A DNA stretch of 64,000 bases from Channallabes apus (lineage: Eukaryota; Chordata; Actinopteri; Siluriformes; Clariidae), in the NCBI GenBank assembly GCA_030522415.1, contig CM060112.1, positions 11,385,501 through 11,449,500 of the forward strand, written 5' to 3'. The notes under the pieces were generated by a model. It did not search any database. It was given only the letters and a program-made list of their open reading frames with translations, and was not told the DNA's origin. Shown piece after piece: positions 59,279 through 64,000 of this stretch; positions within the stretch are counted from its first letter, which is position 1; each line of letters starts with the position of its first letter. Both the position numbers and the translations under genes were made by a program.

Positions 59279-61106
59279 GGGGGGGATTGGTGCTGAACCT
59301 ATCTCCTCCTGGAATGAACATAAATCTCTATGATACACATAAAAGGTCCAAATGATAAGGGCCTTTAAAGATATTTAAAATACACCAACGAATATTAATT
59401 GTGAAATGATTAAAAATTTTGTTTTTAACATGTTTTTTCACTGACTATTGTGGTTCTATAAAAGCCTTAATTTAGCCTAACCCTTAAGCTCTATATATTT
59501 AGGAGCCAAACATCATCGATAACATCTTCTGGTTGGTGAAATGGACACACATGGATGTCACTGGTCAGTCAGGGATCCTTATTGCGAATGGTCAAAATTA
59601 TACAAGGAGAGTTCAAATCAAACCTGGGACTTTTTGATTGTGCAGAATAACAAGAAAATTAAAAGAGTAAAACCACTCTTTATTTCTCTATGTATTCCCC
59701 CGCTACACTAATGCACTTGTCCCAGTGTTTCACTAGAGCTTGGATACCATCACGGTCAAAATTTTTCTCAGTGCACCAGTGTCATAAGACTTCCTGCTTC
59801 ACGTCTGAAACTCTGGCCTCTCAGGAACTCCTATAACGGCCGATGTGGAAATGGATCGGCGTGAGGTCAGGACAGTTCAAGGGAAGGACTGCAGTTCCTG
59901 CTCAGAGCCACCTCGGCCGGGATCATCATTCACCGACGTATGGCCTTCTTCAAAACATTTGCACCATTCAAGTATTTTACTGCGCTGAAGAGTCTCATCA
60001 CCGTACTCTGCTTGAAGTCTTCGGTAAATGTCAATCGGTTTTACGCCTTCACTCACTTCAAAGTGTCTTTGAGCTTCATGTACAGGTAAAGCACTATAAC
60101 TCCTTATTCAAACTCATTAGAAAGAAGCTTTAAGGAATCAAAAATAAGCCATGTCTAGCTTTGTGAGCTGTGTGTGTGTATAAATATGGGTTAAAAAGTC
60201 AGTATTGATTTAAAAAGATTAAAGATATATTTGGATTATCTCATTGAATTTTTTTTATCCTTCTTCACGAGCACAGGGGAATGTATTGATTAGCTATGAC
60301 ATTAAGACCACGGACACATTAATTAAATGACATTGATTATGAATTATTCAATTATATACCAGTAGGCTGGTGACAAGATCATGGGCACCCAAGGCTCATC
60401 TACTGTACGTCTGTGGGGAGCAAAGACCAGCCCGCCTGGTCTGATCTCACAGAAAAGTCAATGCTGCACTAAAAACTGCTGAAAAAGTTAATGTTGGCCA
60501 GGATCGAAAGGTATCAAAAATATTAATTGCATTGTAGCCTTCTGCACATGAGGCTTAGCAAGGAACTAGTTCAAGGTTGTTCATCTGGCCACTAAATTCC
60601 CCAAATCTCAATCCGACCGAGCATCCATGGGATGCGCCAGAAAGCCAGTTTGGTCCATGGAGGCTTTAAAAAAATCTGGTGCTCACTTCCTGGTGCCAGT
60701 CACCACAGCACACACCCAGAGGTCTTGTGGAGTCATACCCCCTGGGGCCAGAGCTGTTTTGGTGCACAAGTTGAACCTACGCAATATTGGGCTTAATGTT
60801 TCAGGTTGTAATGTTATGGTTGATTAGTGTACAGTATACTCTATGTAGACAGGGATGACCAGAAAAAAAATCCATGACAAGACAGAGTGGACATGTAAAA
60901 AACAACAAAAAGCACCAGGCAGCATGCTTCACAGAGATAGCGTGAATTTGTGACTGTAATGATTAGAAAGTGAGACTCACCTGAATACCAGACACTGTGA
61001 AATAAGGGATCTCAAACTTCACTGTGATTGGTCTCTTTGCCTCTTGCTCATCACTCTCCACGCTTGGCAGTCCAAAATGAGCTCTCATTATGTACTCCTT
61101 CCCTCC
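58368..61106 (-). CDS. ap1m: AP-1 complex mu subunit, last three coding exons (5' part outside the window)
   Basis: The minus-strand exons are 61106-60981, 58785-58710 and 58390-58368, all with AG/GT borders and in-frame joins, encoding the last 74 aa. They read GGKEYIMRAHFGLPSVE, KFEIPYFTVSGIQ, VRYLKIIEKSGYQALPWVRY and end SGDYQLRTN. This is the C-terminal mu-homology domain of the AP-1 clathrin adaptor medium chain, which binds YxxPhi sorting signals at the trans-Golgi network and endosomes. TVSGIQ and TQSGD resemble mammalian AP1M2 more than AP1M1, but a fish-specific mu-1 paralogue is possible, so the symbol is generic. The preceding exon must lie more than 2.9 kb upstream, past 64000. 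Its 3' UTR probably runs to the AATAAA read in reverse near 57987. Confidence 0.95.
58640..58700. repeat. (TG)n microsatellite in ap1m intron
   Basis: An interrupted GT/TG run a few bases from the splice donor of the penultimate exon (58709-58705). Confidence 0.8.
58985..59612 (-). repeat. Composite repeat, copy B
   Basis: It is the inverted counterpart of 44311-44975, here inside an ap1m intron. A long (TG)n run at 59226-59277 lies where copy A has unrelated AC sequence. TTCAAGTCAAACCGGGACT at 58976 and TTCAAATCAAACCTGGGACT at 59609 bracket it with mariner-type end sequences. Confidence 0.8.
59604..60080 (-). mobile_element. Mariner-type element, truncated
   Basis: Read in reverse it has the transposase end (CTAGTGAAACACTGGGACAA, TGCATTAGTGTAGCGGGGGA) and an upstream GTGAATGATGATCCCGGCCG, matching the VNDDPRPGRP motif. 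It joins copy B of the composite repeat at the same point where the element at 43499 joins copy A. Confidence 0.75.
60289..60838 (+). mobile_element. Deleted Tc1-like element
   Basis: The ends ATTAGCTATGACATTAAGAC and TAATGTTATGGTTGATTAGT are inverted relatives. Inside, CCCCAAATCTCAATCCGACC preserves the SPNLNPTEH region and GGTCTTGTGGAGTCATACCC the RGLVES end. The catalytic first half is mostly missing. Confidence 0.65.
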
Positions 61107-62228
61107 CTGTGCGGACACACATGCACACACACAAAATAATGGTGTATTATTTCAGGACATTAAAACAACAAAGACAACACCATTGTTAAACCGAGCTCAA
61201 ATATGTTAAATCTGTTACATGATGTTCTGTTACATCTTGCTCCTTTTACATTGACTGAAAATCAAGAAGAAATAGCCTGCACAGTGTAATGCAGACTGCA
61301 GTACATACTGTACATTCTCCAAGCACTCAGTACCTGATCATAATGTAGGAACATTGTTATCTGATTAGCTCGTGCAAGTTTTAAAGTGTAAAAAAAAAAA
61401 AAAAAAAAAAAAGAAATAATGATGCAGCCTTTTTGACAGCTCAAATTTTATGTCACATTTAATATAAGCTTGCCTGGGATTTAATATCTACTAGATCAAG
61501 GAGTGTAATGATTCATGATGAAGTGCTATCCACGGGCGTGAGGACAAAGTATGGGGGGCAAAAGTGAAACTCAATGTTTTATTGATATTCTCAATTCTTT
61601 TTAATAATGCAAATCAAGATAATAATAAGAATTTCCTATTTTGTGCCCGGTAATTGCTGTATAACAATCAAGCAATATCACCTGAGAGTGAGTGCTGTTT
61701 TTATCGAGATCGTAGGCAGGACCTCGTAAGTTTTTCTACATATTTCCATTATTCCGCTTTGGAATACAGCGAATCAGTTCTGCTAACTTCTGGGTTCCAG
61801 GGTTAAATCCCGAATAGAATTAAGTGGAAAGCTAGTGTGCTAGGGTGTACAATCGATTGTTCAACGCACCAAGTAGTGCACTTGATTGGGGGGGGGGGGG
61901 GGTTACAGAAGGATTTATAATTCTGCCTTTCTATGATGGTGGTATCAAAACTAGTTTTGTACTACGCACAAGGCTGCACACAATATAACGGGTATCACTG
62001 ACCTTCCTAAGCCATCGTTCTGTGTACAACTGGTGCTATTCTGACGACGTGCGTTACCACGTCTGCTATTTCATCATGGATAGCAAGTTAGAACAAAGAG
62101 AAAATGGGAAATTTTTGACCAAGTGCACGCTACCGTCCATTATCATTGAGATCACTTGTTACTTTCAAGAAATGAATTCCTAAAAACTAGCAAAATTATC
62201 TGGCAATAGAACATAATTTTCACTTGAC
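61107..62228. other. ap1m intron sequence
   Basis: It contains an A-run at about 61389-61411 and a G-run near 61886-61901. No further exon was recognised. Confidence 0.6.
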
Positions 62229-62591
62229 AACTTTTCACTTGGGCGACGCGGTGGTGTAGTGGTTAGCCCTGTCGCCTTGCACCTCCAGGGTCTGGGTTCG
62301 ATTCCCCGGCCAGGCTCGATTCCCGTCTCTGTGTGCATGGAGTTTGCATGTTCTCCCCGTGCTTGGTGGGTTTCCTCCGGGTACTCCGGGTTCCTCCCAC
62401 AGTCCAAAGATATGCAGATTAGGATTGGGTGTGTGAGTGTGTGTGTGTGTATGTGTGTGTGCCCTGCGATGGATTGGCACGCTGTCCAGGGTGTACCCCG
62501 CCTAGTGCCCGAAGTCTCCTGGGATAGGCTCCAGGTCCCCCGCGACCCTGAACACAGGATTAAGCGGTACAGAAAATGAACTTTTCACTTG
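62229..62591 (+). repeat. SINE family A, near full length, with target duplication
   Basis: The body 62242-62578 has a complete head (GGCGACGCGGTGGTGTAGTG) and a short AAAATG tail. The identical 13-bp repeats AACTTTTCACTTG at 62229-62241 and 62579-62591 mark a recent insertion into the ap1m intron. Confidence 0.92.
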
Positions 62592-63034
62592 CAAATTTGA
62601 GTAACACCTGACTAGAAATAAGCTTAATAATCTGATAATCTTCTATTTGGTTTGTTCTAAAAACTTATTTTTACCAAATTACAGCTAGGTTTAGACAGAT
62701 TTAAAAATATTTCACTTGCTAAAGTGCTAAGTTTTTTTTTTCGGTGTAGGTCACTTTGTTTATCCTAGTTGCAGTGCTTAGGATTATACAGTTTTAGTAT
62801 TGTATAGAGTGAACACCAGAACCAAATTGAACATAGAAGTGACTACCATTATCCACTATTTATATGTACTGTATATGCAAAGTTCATCTATTGCCCAATT
62901 AACTTATCTTAAGCCTGGCTCAGTGATAATGTGTCCTTCATCACCACTGCCTTAAAACAGTCCTGAAACCATCCTAGTCCCAAGTCAGCCTTTTTGATCT
63001 ATTTGTTGAGTTTTTGCCACCCCAGAACAGTGCT

Positions 63035-63225
63035 GCGAAAAAGGATCCACTGGCAACCACGGCCTGGATAAAAACCTCTAGCACATATTTCTGCAAAAAT
63101 TAAAGCACTTGAGCTTCCTCAGAAAGTAAAGCCTGCTCGTCCGTTTTCTATACACCGCCTCTTAGCTGACCTTCCAGTCCAGCTTTGTCGTCAAGATCTA
63201 CATCAAGTTGGACAAAAGCATTTAG
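63035..63225 (-). mobile_element. LINE reverse-transcriptase 3' fragment
   Basis: On the minus strand it reads LTTKLDWKVS, stop, EAVYRKRTSRLYFLRKLKCF, the familiar end of a fish non-LTR retrotransposon polymerase. One in-frame stop is visible and the rest of the element is absent. Confidence 0.75.
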
Positions 63226-63244
63226 CCAAACCTGCATTGACGCT

Positions 63245-63748
63245 GTATCCAAATACTTACACTTCAATATGGAGTTGGTTCAACTTTTACAGCGATAGCA
63301 GCTTCCATTCTTCTTGGAAGTCTGTCCATAAGATTTTGGAGTGTTTCTGTGGTAATTCATGCCCATTCATTCCCTAGAGCATTTATGTGGTCACGCATTG
63401 ATGTTGGACAAGAAGGTCTGGATCACAATCTCTGTTCCAGTTCATCCCAAAGGTGCTCGATGGGGTTGATGTCAGGGCTCTGTGTTAGGGCCGGTCGAAT
63501 TCTTTCACTCCAAAACTCATCAAACCATGTCTTTATAGTCCTTGCTTTGTGCACAGTCATGTTGGAATAGAAAAGGGTCTTCTCCAAACTTTTTCCTCAA
63601 ATTTGCAAGCATAGCATTGTCCATGATGTCTTGGTACAGTATGTTGAAGCATTAAGGTTGCCCTTCACTGATTATAAAGGGCCTGATTGAAACACCGTAA
63701 TTCAATAATTAACAGGTTTGGCCAAATACTTTTGTCCATATATCTATA
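63245..63748 (-). mobile_element. Internally deleted Tc1-like element
   Basis: The ends are CCAAATACTTACACTTCAAT at the left and GGCCAAATACTTTTGTCCAT at the right. In between lies the reverse of a Tc1-like transposase C-terminus: TCATCCCAAAGGTGCTCGAT and GGGGTTGATGTCAGGGCTCT cover the SPDINPIEHLWDE region. The N-terminal half is deleted. Confidence 0.7.
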
Positions 63749-64000
63749 TCTTATTGTCCGTGTAACCTTCTGTGCAGCAGGTAATATATTTAGAGTAGTG
63801 AAACTTTAACGATGTTATGAGTCAGGTTGAATAGTGTGTCTTCCCCACACCACAGGACTGTAATGTTGTCATTGTTTTACCCCTGTGACATCCTCCTTTA
63901 TTCTTATTCCTCTGGCTCCTTCAAATACTATAGCAAAACTCATTTCCTAACAAACTGCCATATGTGATGTATCATGACACCATATTCTCATATATTCTCA

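Noticed and set aside
62242..62340. tRNA-like heads with box A and box B as real tRNA genes
   Set aside because: They continue into the SINE body and tail and recur many times; no cloverleaf-forming, stand-alone tRNA was seen.

Overview
The window looks like nuclear DNA of a ray-finned fish. It is AT-rich and packed with microsatellites. It holds tRNA-headed SINEs, Tc1-like and mariner DNA transposons, LINE tails and one complete Ty3-type LTR retrotransposon of the vertebrate chromovirus (Tf1/sushi) kind. The abundance of one SINE with a GAAT-repeat tail suggests an otophysan, perhaps catfish-like, genome. That is a memory-based guess with low confidence.

Host genes, left to right. (1) cfap144 (fam183a), plus strand, four coding exons between 13426 and 17539 (138 aa), with a palindromic RFX X-box 86 bp before the start codon. 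(2) Two remnants that I align with the coiled-coil/WD cilia gene cfap57, at about 27983-28200 (frame broken) and 35864-35982 (frame open). (3) tmem125, plus strand, single coding exon 50037-50714, with a GC-rich candidate first exon near 42.66-42.95 kb. (4) The last three coding exons of an AP-1 mu subunit gene, minus strand, 61106 to 58368, which continues beyond the right edge. The order cfap144 - cfap57 - tmem125 matches the human 1p34 order FAM183A - EBNA1BP2 - CFAP57 - TMEM125, so this is an old vertebrate block. Here cfap57 seems largely eroded and I found no ebna1bp2.

Mobile DNA fills most of the rest. At 18987-24979 there is an almost pristine LTR retrotransposon with a 5-bp target duplication and 833-bp LTRs; I see one difference between the LTRs. 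It has an intact gag and an intact pol joined by a -1 frameshift site, an apparent self-priming tract instead of a tRNA primer site, and a C-terminal chromodomain. Two near-identical Tc1-like copies sit at 3537-5154 (transposase open) and 37499-39120 (one nonsense codon). An unrelated full-length Tc1-like element with an open transposase lies at 32959-34560 on the minus strand. Decayed Tc1-like, mariner and LINE pieces are scattered throughout. At least nineteen SINE copies or fragments of one family are present, several with clear 10-15 bp target duplications.

No bacterial-type system, CRISPR array, rRNA or free-standing tRNA gene was seen. The most noteworthy items are the young retrotransposon with readable priming and frameshift signals, the apparent decay of cfap57 between two retained neighbours, and a composite repeat present twice in opposite orientation.
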